Source of the DNA: Pseudomonadota bacterium
Lineage (GTDB): Bacteria > Pseudomonadota > Gammaproteobacteria > Burkholderiales > Burkholderiaceae_B
Length of the DNA stretch: 8,644 nt
Direction of reading: 5' to 3'
Assembly (NCBI GenBank): GCA_023389535.1
Contig: JAEWEH010000258.1
Location: 1 to 8,644, forward strand
Made by a program: the position numbers and the translations under genes. How positions within the stretch are numbered: position 1 is the stretch's first letter; each line of letters opens with the position of its first letter. This document shows positions 1 through 5,674 of the stretch, in pieces. The notes below the pieces were generated by a model. The model saw only the letters and a program-made list of their open reading frames with translations. It ran no database searches and was not told where the DNA came from.

Positions 1-29
1 TTGTCGCCGCTGTCTTGAGTGTTTGCCAT
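1..29 (-). CDS. Possible 5' end of a divergent gene cut by the window edge
   Basis: On the minus strand an ATG at 29-27 opens a frame reading MANTQDSGD before the window ends. The composition (hydrophilic, N-terminal Ala-Asn-Thr) is compatible with a real start. A divergent gene would also explain the 177-base gap before the acyltransferase. The upstream Shine-Dalgarno is weak (GGGA about 5 bases before the ATG), and nine codons are not enough to identify a family. This could easily be a chance ATG in non-coding DNA, and no function is assigned. Confidence 0.22.
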
Positions 30-206
30 GTATTCCCGACGTCGAAAATCAATCGCCCTAGTGTAAAGCACGCGACCAGACAATGGCGGATTGCCGGTTA
101 CTTCCCGACAAGTACGGATGCCGGCTCTTGCTTCTGTGCGCGGTACCCGTGTTACTTCTACATGGCAGGTATGGCTGGATAGTTCAGTTCAGAAGCAGGA
201 GTGGCA
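30..206. other. Intergenic region upstream of the acyltransferase gene
   Basis: No gene of its own was recognised in this stretch. Short open frames run through it but look like chance: no family resemblance, and they overlap the acyltransferase out of frame. No convincing -35/-10 pair, repeat or terminator stands out. The only clear signal is an AGGAG ribosome binding site at 197-201 serving the ATG at 207. Confidence 0.5.
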
Positions 207-1244
207 ATGCAGGGCAATCAACGTGGTTTTAGTACAGCTATGGATACGGCCAGGGTCGGCGCGTGTTTCATGGTGGTGCTATTGCATGTGGCGGCGGTGA
301 ATTTCAACGTCTTTGACGAACAATGGTGGGCGAGCAATTTTTACGATGCCCTGACGCGCAGTTGCGTGCCCTTGTTCTTGATGATCACCGGAGTGTTGCT
401 CTTGGGCAAGCAAGAGCCCATGCCGGACTTCTTCAAAAAACGCTTCCTGCGGGTGTTGCCGCCGCTGTTGTTCTGGTCCTTGTTCTATATGATCTGGAAC
501 ACCTGGAACGGTGAAAGCTACGGACCGCTATCAGGCTGGGTGAAGGCCTTGGCGAATGGGCCGGTGGTTTTCCATTTATGGTATCTGTACGCCATCGTCG
601 GCATTTATTTGTTCGTGCCTTTTTTACGGCGCATATGGAACGCGGCCGAGATCGCGGAAAGAAGGCTGTATCTGGCCATCTGGGCTCTGGTGTCGGCCTG
701 GCCCACCGTAGGTGCTGTGTTGGAAATCGAGTCGGATCCCTTGCAGGTATACGGAGTAGGGCCTTTCGTCGGCTTGGCCGGCTACTTGTTCCTCGGGGCC
801 TATGTGCAGCAAGCATGGACCCAACGCGCGGACAAGCGGCGCTATTGGGCTTGGAGCGTCTGCTGGTTCCTTGTTTTCAGCACGCTGACCATGGTGGCGA
901 CTTATCTTTATTCGCTGCATACCGGCCGGCCGGACACGCTGTTCTACGATTATCTATCGCCGTTCGTGCTGGCGTCGTCGGTGTGTGCCTTCAATGTACT
1001 GTACGGCTTGGGCAGCCGCGCCAGGGATTTTTCCAGCCCGATCCGGGGCGTCGCGGCCTGCACGCTGGGGGTGTATTGCGTGCATATTTTTGTGCTTAAT
1101 GTGCTTGACGATGTGACGGGCGTGATGGGAAATGGCGCATCATCCTGGTGGGCAATCCCGATTACCGCAGCTTGCGTTTTCAGCCTCAGCTTGTTGGCCA
1201 TCATGGTGTTGCGCAGGCTAAAGCCATTCGAATATGTAACCTGA
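207..1244 (+). CDS. WecH-like membrane O-acyltransferase (acyltransferase 3 family)
   Basis: This is an integral inner-membrane acyltransferase of 345 residues, in the usual size range of the family. These proteins typically move an acetyl or other acyl group onto a sugar hydroxyl of a surface polysaccharide. The N-terminal family signature is visible: Arg16 followed by a hydrophobic helix ending in His27 (VVLLHV). Other matches to E. coli WecH, from memory, are the SCVPLFLMITG segment (52-62), the FHLWYLYAI segment (122-130) and a late LGVYCVH motif (287-293). About ten hydrophobic segments can be drawn, roughly at 17-33, 52-67, 83-100, 123-140, 153-172, 187-203, 215-236, 250-268, 284-301 and 316-336. 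A GTG at 201 is also in frame, but AGGAG at 197-201 lies five bases before ATG 207 and would overlap the GTG, so 207 was chosen. It stands alone, with no glycosyltransferase neighbours to reveal its acceptor. It converges on the next gene. Confidence 0.88.
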   Translation: MQGNQRGFSTAMDTARVGACFMVVLLHVAAVNFNVFDEQWWASNFYDALTRSCVPLFLMITGVLLLGKQEPMPDFFKKRFLRVLPPLLFWSLFYMIWNTWNGESYGPLSGWVKALANGPVVFHLWYLYAIVGIYLFVPFLRRIWNAAEIAERRLYLAIWALVSAWPTVGAVLEIESDPLQVYGVGPFVGLAGYLFLGAYVQQAWTQRADKRRYWAWSVCWFLVFSTLTMVATYLYSLHTGRPDTLFYDYLSPFVLASSVCAFNVLYGLGSRARDFSSPIRGVAACTLGVYCVHIFVLNVLDDVTGVMGNGASSWWAIPITAACVFSLSLLAIMVLRRLKPFEYVT

Positions 1245-1296
1245 TGCCGGTTCAGTGTATCGATATGTGGCCGCGACATTCGCCTCGCCCCGGACT
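1245..1296. other. Short convergent intergenic gap
   Basis: These 52 bases separate the stop codons of two convergent genes. I see no stable hairpin with a T-run on either strand, so transcription from one or both sides may run into the opposite gene or end by another mechanism such as Rho. Confidence 0.5.
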
Positions 1297-2505
1297 TTAT
1301 GCCAACGCTGACAAGGCTTGTTCCAAATCGTGCTTCAAGTCATCGATATGTTCGACGCCCACAGACATGCGAATGAAATTGGGCTCTATGCCAGCTGCGG
1401 TCATCTGGGCTTCGGTCATGGTGCCGGCCCACATGGCTGCGGTATGCACGGCCAGCGTCTCGACGCCTCCCAGGCTGACGGCATGCGTGGCCAGCTTCAG
1501 TGACGATACGAAGCGGCTGGTGGCATCGAATCCTCCCTTTATGGAAAAGGCGATTACGGCTCCATAGCCTTGCATCTGGCGCAGGGCCAGCGCATGTTGG
1601 GGGTGGCTTTCCAGTCCGGGGTAGAACACCCGTTCAATTTCATTGCGGCTTTCCAGCCAGCGGGCCAGCGCCAGGGCGTTGGCATTGATGCGCTCCATGC
1701 GCAAGGCAAGCGTACGCAGACCGCGCAGCAGCAGCCACGCATCCATGGGCGACAGAACCGCGCCCAGCGTGACGTGCATGGCCCAGATCCGCTCGGCGAG
1801 TTCCTTGCTGCAGCAGACTGCGCCCGCGGTCAGGTCATGGTGTCCGCCAAAATACTTGGTGGCGCTGTGCACGACGACATCTATGCCCAGCGCATGCGGC
1901 CGCTGGTTAAGCGGCGAGGCGAAAGTATTGTCGGCCACGGTCAGGATGCCGTGACGTCGGGCTAGGCTTGCGACGGCGTGCAGGTCAGTCAGCGTCAAAG
2001 TGGGATTGACCGGCGTTTCCACCATGATCAATCGTGTTTCGGGCCGTATGGCGGCTTGCAGCGCATCGAGGTCGGCCTGATCGACGACAGTGGTTTCGAC
2101 ACCGAAGCGCGGCAATACTTCCTCGAAGAGCTTCGACGTGCTCATGTAGTGGCGCTGTTGCGCGATGACATGGTCGCCGCGTTCGACCAGAGCGAGAATG
2201 GTGGTGCTGACCGCTCCCATGCCAGAAGCCATAAGCAGGGCGGTTTCGGTGCCTTCGAGCTCGGCCAGTATGGCTTCTACGCGTTTGTGCACAGGGTTGC
2301 CATAGCGGGTATAAAAACCGGGATGCCGGGCCGTGTTCGCCATAGCGGCGAATTGCTCGGCGCTATCGGCCTTGAAGGTCGCGGTGTAGTGGATGGGAGG
2401 TGAAACCGACGGGTCCATCGACAGTCCGGCGTCACCGTGCAGCACCGTCGTCTCGTCATGCCAGTTCATGTCGCGTCGCGGCTCGGGGTTCGACCGGGTT
2501 GTCAT
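1297..2505 (-). CDS. PLP-dependent trans-sulfuration enzyme (cystathionine gamma-synthase/beta-lyase family)
   Basis: A 402-residue fold-type I PLP enzyme of the Cys/Met metabolism family, cytosolic and usually tetrameric. Family members make or cleave C-S bonds: cystathionine gamma-synthase, cystathionine beta- or gamma-lyase, methionine gamma-lyase, and O-acyl-homoserine sulfhydrylases. Visible marks are YTRYGNP (65-71, Tyr and Arg that contact PLP phosphate from the neighbouring subunit), ASGMGA (93-98), Asp192 in ADNTF (cofactor ring nitrogen), and SATKY with Schiff-base Lys217. SLGGVETL (344-351) and Arg379 in IRMSVG (carboxylate binding) are also present. The length is normal. The frame stays open to 2706, but ATG 2505 has GGAGG at 2517-2513 with a seven-base spacer, and similarity to the family begins just after it, so this start was chosen. 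The loop that normally reads YGGT is HYMST here (119-123), so the exact reaction cannot be named. It is divergent from the GntR gene and not obviously part of the malonate operon. Confidence 0.9.
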   Translation of the reverse strand: MTTRSNPEPRRDMNWHDETTVLHGDAGLSMDPSVSPPIHYTATFKADSAEQFAAMANTARHPGFYTRYGNPVHKRVEAILAELEGTETALLMASGMGAVSTTILALVERGDHVIAQQRHYMSTSKLFEEVLPRFGVETTVVDQADLDALQAAIRPETRLIMVETPVNPTLTLTDLHAVASLARRHGILTVADNTFASPLNQRPHALGIDVVVHSATKYFGGHHDLTAGAVCCSKELAERIWAMHVTLGAVLSPMDAWLLLRGLRTLALRMERINANALALARWLESRNEIERVFYPGLESHPQHALALRQMQGYGAVIAFSIKGGFDATSRFVSSLKLATHAVSLGGVETLAVHTAAMWAGTMTEAQMTAAGIEPNFIRMSVGVEHIDDLKHDLEQALSALA

Positions 2506-2562
2506 TGCAAAGCCTCCAGCATATGGCGAACGTGGCGCCCGCCGGTAAGAAGAATAGTTTGC

Positions 2563-2590
2563 ATCATACGCCCTTTGATTTTCACGCCAG
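2563..2590 (-). promoter_or_regulatory. Candidate sigma-70 promoter of the PLP enzyme gene
   Basis: On the minus strand a TATGAT -10 (five of six consensus bases) lies at 2568-2563. A poor -35 match, CTGGCG (three of six), lies at 2590-2585, 16 bases upstream. Transcription would begin near 2556 and give a leader of about 50 bases before ATG 2505. The tandem 18-bp repeat ends just upstream of the -35, where an activator could bind. The weak -35 keeps confidence modest. A start in the AT-rich block further upstream is an alternative. Confidence 0.35.
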
Positions 2591-2592
2591 AG

Positions 2593-2628
2593 TGCATCAC
2601 GGCGAAGCATTGCATCACGGCGAAGCAT
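2593..2628. repeat. Perfect 18-bp tandem direct repeat, two copies
   Basis: The unit TGCATCACGGCGAAGCAT occurs at 2593-2610 and again, with no mismatch and no spacer, at 2611-2628. It lies upstream of the candidate promoter of the PLP enzyme. Its length is a multiple of three, so the open upstream frame is not disturbed by the duplication. It may be a recent slippage duplication or a doubled protein-binding site. Nothing else in the window resembles it. Confidence 0.9.
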
Positions 2629-2727
2629 CCTTCGCATCTCTGCGCGCATAAGGCGTTCCCATGGCATATAGGGTGCCTGCGCCGACCCGGACGACGGCCG
2701 GTTCATTAGATTAGGGGAAAAAGGGGC

Positions 2728-2755
2728 TTGTATTATTTTCCGAATTATCCATAAT
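2728..2755 (+). promoter_or_regulatory. Candidate promoter of the GntR gene and malonate operon
   Basis: A TTGTAT -35 (2728-2733) and a CATAAT -10 (2750-2755, five of six consensus bases) are 16 bases apart. They predict a start near 2762, about 28 bases before the regulator's ATG. The -10 lies inside the palindrome at 2743-2766, an arrangement that suits repression by a bound regulator. It is assigned from sequence pattern only. Confidence 0.45.
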
Positions 2756-2766
2756 TATGAATTATT
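2743..2766. promoter_or_regulatory. AT-rich palindrome, candidate GntR operator
   Basis: The core CATAATTATG (2750-2759) is a perfect 10-bp palindrome. Symmetry extends imperfectly to 2743-2766, with two mismatched pairs in the arms. The word AATTAT also occurs three times as a direct repeat, at 2743, 2753 and 2760. It overlaps the candidate -10 and sits 23 bases before the regulator start, which fits autoregulation by a dimeric FCD-type GntR protein. No half-site typical of a particular GntR protein was recognised with certainty. Confidence 0.5.
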
Positions 2767-2789
2767 GACGCACAAAACAAGGACCCGAC

Positions 2790-3500
2790 ATGGCGACCCG
2801 TATCGTTCAGCAGGTGCTGTACCAGGAAGTGGCCGATCGCTTGCGGGCCATGATCCAGGCGAATGAGCTCAAGGCCGGTGAATGGATAGACGAACCGCGC
2901 CTGACGGCCGCACTGGGCATTTCCAGGACTCCCCTGCGCGAAGCCCTGAAAGTGCTGGTTGCGGAAGGTTTACTGCGTCTGGAGCCGCGCCGTGGCTGTT
3001 TCGTGAACGAGCTTTCCGCGCGTGACCTGGATGAAATCTTTCCCCTTATGGCCATGCTCGAAGGGCGCTGCGCGTACGAGGCCGCCCGCAAGGCCAGCGA
3101 CTTGGACCTGTCGCGCCTGGAACCGCTGCACCAACGCTTGCGGGAGCACGCGCAGGCCGGGCAGGTCAACGAGTATTACGCTACGAACGCACTGATTCAC
3201 GAGGCCATCCAGGATCTGGCCGACAACCGCTGGCTGTCCGATCTGGTGGATAGTCTGCGTAAGGTGCTGAGCCTGTCGCGGCACAAAAGCCTGGTGCTGC
3301 CGGGGCGATTGGCCGCATCCTGCGACGAGCACCTGGCGATCTTTGCCGCACTTAAGGCGCGCGACCCGGATGGCGCGGAAGCCTTGGCACGCCAGCATCT
3401 GATGAACCAGCTCGATGCGCTGCACATCCTTGCACAGCAAGCCGACGCATCGGCCATCGCATCGGCGGTGGAAGCTGCCACGCACGATACAGGAGATTGA
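2790..3500 (+). CDS. GntR-family transcriptional regulator, FadR/FCD subfamily (candidate malonate regulator)
   Basis: A 236-residue regulator of normal FCD-GntR length. Residues about 9-72 form the winged helix-turn-helix, with the typical LTAALGISRTPLREALKVL recognition region (38-56) and the wing RLEPRRGCFV. Residues about 78-205 form the all-helical FCD ligand domain. Its usual metal/acid ligands are visible as Asn133, His137, His181 and His203. Such domains commonly bind small carboxylates, often through a metal. AAGGA at 2779-2783, six bases before the ATG, supports the start. It is the first gene of the cluster, and its stop codon lies two bases before the decarboxylase start, so regulator and enzymes are very probably co-transcribed. 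By position it corresponds to MatR/MdcY-type regulators of malonate genes, with malonate or malonyl-CoA as possible effector. That is inference, and the regulator could also control the divergent PLP enzyme. Confidence 0.9.
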   Translation: MATRIVQQVLYQEVADRLRAMIQANELKAGEWIDEPRLTAALGISRTPLREALKVLVAEGLLRLEPRRGCFVNELSARDLDEIFPLMAMLEGRCAYEAARKASDLDLSRLEPLHQRLREHAQAGQVNEYYATNALIHEAIQDLADNRWLSDLVDSLRKVLSLSRHKSLVLPGRLAASCDEHLAIFAALKARDPDGAEALARQHLMNQLDALHILAQQADASAIASAVEAATHDTGD

Positions 3501-3502
3501 CT

Positions 3503-4867
3503 ATGCAGATAACCGACACTCCCAGCGCCGTACGCACCAGCCCGGCGGCAAACCCCAAAAACGAAGTGGCCATCGTCCAGAAGCCGGCCGCAGGGAAGGA
3601 CGCCGCCGCGGATGCCGCAAAGCCAGTGCGCAAAGACCCTGAAAAAGAAGGCCGGGGCCTGATTGCGCGCCTGGGAAAATGGCTGGAGCGCGATAATTCC
3701 TTTGCGCCATCCGACATTGTACCGTTGTTCGCCGCCCGGCTGACCGACGTCGCCGCCAATCGTTTTGCCAAGCAATGGAGCGCGCGCTATGCCGCCGCCG
3801 ATGCCAAGGAGCGCCGCAGTTTGCTGGCCGGGCTGGCGCAAGCCAGCGCCGGGCTGGAGCCGCGCGGTGACCAGGGCTTGCGCCTGTTCCGCCGCCTTTA
3901 TGCCCAGGCGGAAAGCTTGCGTCTACTGGTCGAGCTACGGGCCGATATGCTGCGCTGGCGCAATCAGGTGGCGGGGCTCAGCCCGCTGGAGCGCGAGCTG
4001 GAAGGCTTGCTGGCCAGCTGGTTCGATGTCGGCATGCTGGAATTGCGCCCCATCAACTGGGATTCGCCGGCGTCCTTGCTGGAAAAACTGATCCAGTACG
4101 AAGCCGTGCACGAAATCCGTTCCTGGGATGAGTTGCGCCATCGCGTCGCGGAGCACCGCCGCTGCTATGCGTTCTTCCATCCCCGCATGAGCGATGTGCC
4201 GCTTATTTTCGTCGAGGTGGCGTTTGCCGAACAAATGGCCGGCAATGTGCAGGTGCTGCTCGATCCACAGGTGCCCGCCGGTGATCCGGCAAAAGCGCGC
4301 TGGGCGATCTTCTATTCCATATCGAATACTCAGCCCGGCCTGAAGGGCATCAGCTTTGGCAACTTCCTGCTCAAGCGCGTCATTGATGAATTGCTGCGCG
4401 AATTGCCACGCCTGAAGTCCTTTGCCACCTTGTCGCCGATACCCGGCTTTGTGGACTGGCTGAGCAAGCAGGACGGCAAGGCCATGCAGGCCTTGCTGCA
4501 TGACAAGGCCGACAAGCAACAGGCACAGGATGACGCCGGCGCCGGGCAGAAGTGGGTCGAGCGCCTGCAGGCCGCCGCGGCGGGCCAGGCCTCCGACGCG
4601 GTGCAGCGCACGGGATTGCGGCTTGCGGTGCACTACCTGAAAACCATGAAGAACGGCCAGCCAGTGGATCCGGTGGCGCGTTTCCATCTGGGCAATGGCG
4701 CGCGCATCGAACGTATGAACTGGGCGGCCGACTGCTCGGCAAAAGGCATGGCGCAGTCTTGCGGGATGATGGTCAACTATTTGTACGAGCTCGATCAATT
4801 GGACGACAATCTGGCGCAACTGGCGGCGGGCAAGCCGAAGACGGGGTTGAATCTGCGATGGCTGTGA
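3503..4867 (+). CDS. matA: Malonyl-CoA decarboxylase
   Basis: This enzyme decarboxylates malonyl-CoA to acetyl-CoA and CO2 in the cytoplasm, and is the second step of malonate use after MatB. The 454 residues match the family length. A helical N-terminal region (about 65-205) precedes the acetyltransferase-like catalytic domain (about 206-454). The proposed catalytic pair is present: Ser311 in TLSPIPGF and His395 in ARFHLGNGA, followed by the conserved C-terminal segment with NWAADCSAKG and SCGMMVNYLYEL. The first 50 residues are an Ala/Lys/Pro-rich, low-complexity tail of unknown role. AGGAG at 3491-3495 lies seven bases before ATG 3503. The in-frame TTG at 3497 is too close to it, so ATG 3503 was chosen. 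The gene follows the GntR stop by two bases and its 3' end overlaps the next gene by ten. The symbol is used by analogy with the Rhizobium matABC system; MCD or mcd would be equally valid. Confidence 0.95.
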   Translation: MQITDTPSAVRTSPAANPKNEVAIVQKPAAGKDAAADAAKPVRKDPEKEGRGLIARLGKWLERDNSFAPSDIVPLFAARLTDVAANRFAKQWSARYAAADAKERRSLLAGLAQASAGLEPRGDQGLRLFRRLYAQAESLRLLVELRADMLRWRNQVAGLSPLERELEGLLASWFDVGMLELRPINWDSPASLLEKLIQYEAVHEIRSWDELRHRVAEHRRCYAFFHPRMSDVPLIFVEVAFAEQMAGNVQVLLDPQVPAGDPAKARWAIFYSISNTQPGLKGISFGNFLLKRVIDELLRELPRLKSFATLSPIPGFVDWLSKQDGKAMQALLHDKADKQQAQDDAGAGQKWVERLQAAAAGQASDAVQRTGLRLAVHYLKTMKNGQPVDPVARFHLGNGARIERMNWAADCSAKGMAQSCGMMVNYLYELDQLDDNLAQLAAGKPKTGLNLRWL

Positions 4868-5673
4868 ACGCTGCGGCGCCGCAGCCGCCATCGTCGGGCG
4901 CGGTGTCTTTGGACTATGAAGGGCCTATCGCCCTGGTTACGCTCAGCAACCCCGGGCGTCTCAACGCCATCAGCATTTCCATGTGGCTGGCATTGCAGCG
5001 CATATTCACGCACTTGGGGGCAAGGTCGGATCTGCGCTGCATCGTGTTGCGCGGTGAAGGCGGGAATTTCGCCGCGGGCGCCGACATACGCGAATTTCCG
5101 CAGGCGCGCGCCGACCTGGACGGAGTCCTGCATTACCACATGCAAGTCATTGCGCCGGCTCTGGCTGCCATTGGCGCTTGCATGCACCCCGTGCTGGCGC
5201 AGATCGACGGCGTCTGTGTCGGCGGCGGGCTGGAGATCGCCAGTCAGTGCGATTTGCGAATAGCGGGGTCATCCTCGCGTTTCGGCGTGCCGATCAACCG
5301 CCTGGGCTTTCCCATGGCGCCTGAAGAAATGCGCGGCTTGCTGGCGCTGGCCGGCCGGGCCGTTACCGCTGAAATCTTGCTTGAAGGGCGGGTGTTCGGC
5401 GCCGATGAAGCGCTCGCCAAGGGCTTGTTGACGCGGATCGTGCCGGACGCCGAGGTCTCTGCCAATGTCATGCGCTCGGCGCAAAGAATCGCCGCGGGCG
5501 CGCCATTGGCCGCCCGCATCAATAAAAGAACGATAGCCCGCCTGTGCGCGCAGCCCGAGCCATTGACCGCAGATGAACTGCGGCCGCTGTTCGGCTATGC
5601 GCAGAGCCGTGATCACCATGAAGGCGTGCGGGCTTTTTTGGCCGGGGAAGATCCGGTTTTTTCAGGAGATTGA
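4858..5673 (+). CDS. Enoyl-CoA hydratase/isomerase (crotonase) family protein of unknown reaction
   Basis: A 271-residue crotonase-superfamily protein acting on an acyl-CoA thioester in the cytoplasm. The CoA/oxyanion-hole motif FAAGADI is at 71-77 and the second oxyanion segment VGGGLEIASQCD at 121-132. Glu126 there aligns with the first hydratase glutamate (Glu144 in rat mitochondrial hydratase). The second glutamate (rat Glu164, in QPEILLG) is replaced: the segment reads FGVPINRLG (142-150) with Ile146 at that position. Classical syn-hydration of crotonyl-type substrates is therefore doubtful. Decarboxylase, thioesterase, hydrolase or isomerase activity, known elsewhere in this superfamily, are alternatives. 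The C-terminus, DHHEGVRAFLAGEDPVF, is typical of hydratases. The start codon ATG 4858 lies inside the last codons of the decarboxylase gene, with no good Shine-Dalgarno, so translational coupling is likely. A link to malonyl- or methylmalonyl-CoA is suggested by the operon only. Confidence 0.88.
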   Translation: MAVNAAAPQPPSSGAVSLDYEGPIALVTLSNPGRLNAISISMWLALQRIFTHLGARSDLRCIVLRGEGGNFAAGADIREFPQARADLDGVLHYHMQVIAPALAAIGACMHPVLAQIDGVCVGGGLEIASQCDLRIAGSSSRFGVPINRLGFPMAPEEMRGLLALAGRAVTAEILLEGRVFGADEALAKGLLTRIVPDAEVSANVMRSAQRIAAGAPLAARINKRTIARLCAQPEPLTADELRPLFGYAQSRDHHEGVRAFLAGEDPVFSGD

Positions 5674-5674
5674 A

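Larger units (their letters stand above)
2506..2789. other. Divergent intergenic region between the PLP enzyme and the GntR gene
   Basis: This is a 284-base control region with two different halves. The left half (about 2506-2700) is fairly GC-rich and leaves the PLP-enzyme frame open for 67 extra codons. It holds a perfect 18-bp tandem repeat and a candidate minus-strand promoter. The right half (about 2730-2770) is strikingly AT-rich against the surrounding coding DNA and holds a palindrome and repeated AATTAT words that look like operator/promoter DNA for the regulator. The separate elements are listed individually. Confidence 0.7.

Noticed and set aside
2741..2766. Repeats near the GntR gene as a CRISPR array or IS end
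   Set aside because: The repeated words are 6 bp long without regular spacers, and there is no transposase or target-site duplication nearby. Operator DNA is the simpler reading.
2765..2770. TTGACG as a -35 element for the GntR gene
   Set aside because: It is a near-perfect hexamer, but only 19 bases remain before the start codon, which leaves no room for a -10 and a transcription start upstream of the gene.
3497..3499. TTG as the start of malonyl-CoA decarboxylase
   Set aside because: It is one base from the AGGAG site, too close for initiation. The ATG at 3503 has a seven-base spacer.
3935..4891. Long minus-strand open frame (318 codons) opposite the decarboxylase gene
   Set aside because: It lies wholly antisense to a clearly conserved gene, shows no recognisable domain, and long antisense frames are expected in GC-rich coding DNA.
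5573..5674. Upstream in-frame extension of matB into the crotonase gene
   Set aside because: It overlaps the conserved C-terminus of the crotonase. A good AGGAG with a six-base spacer points to TTG 5675, where family similarity begins.
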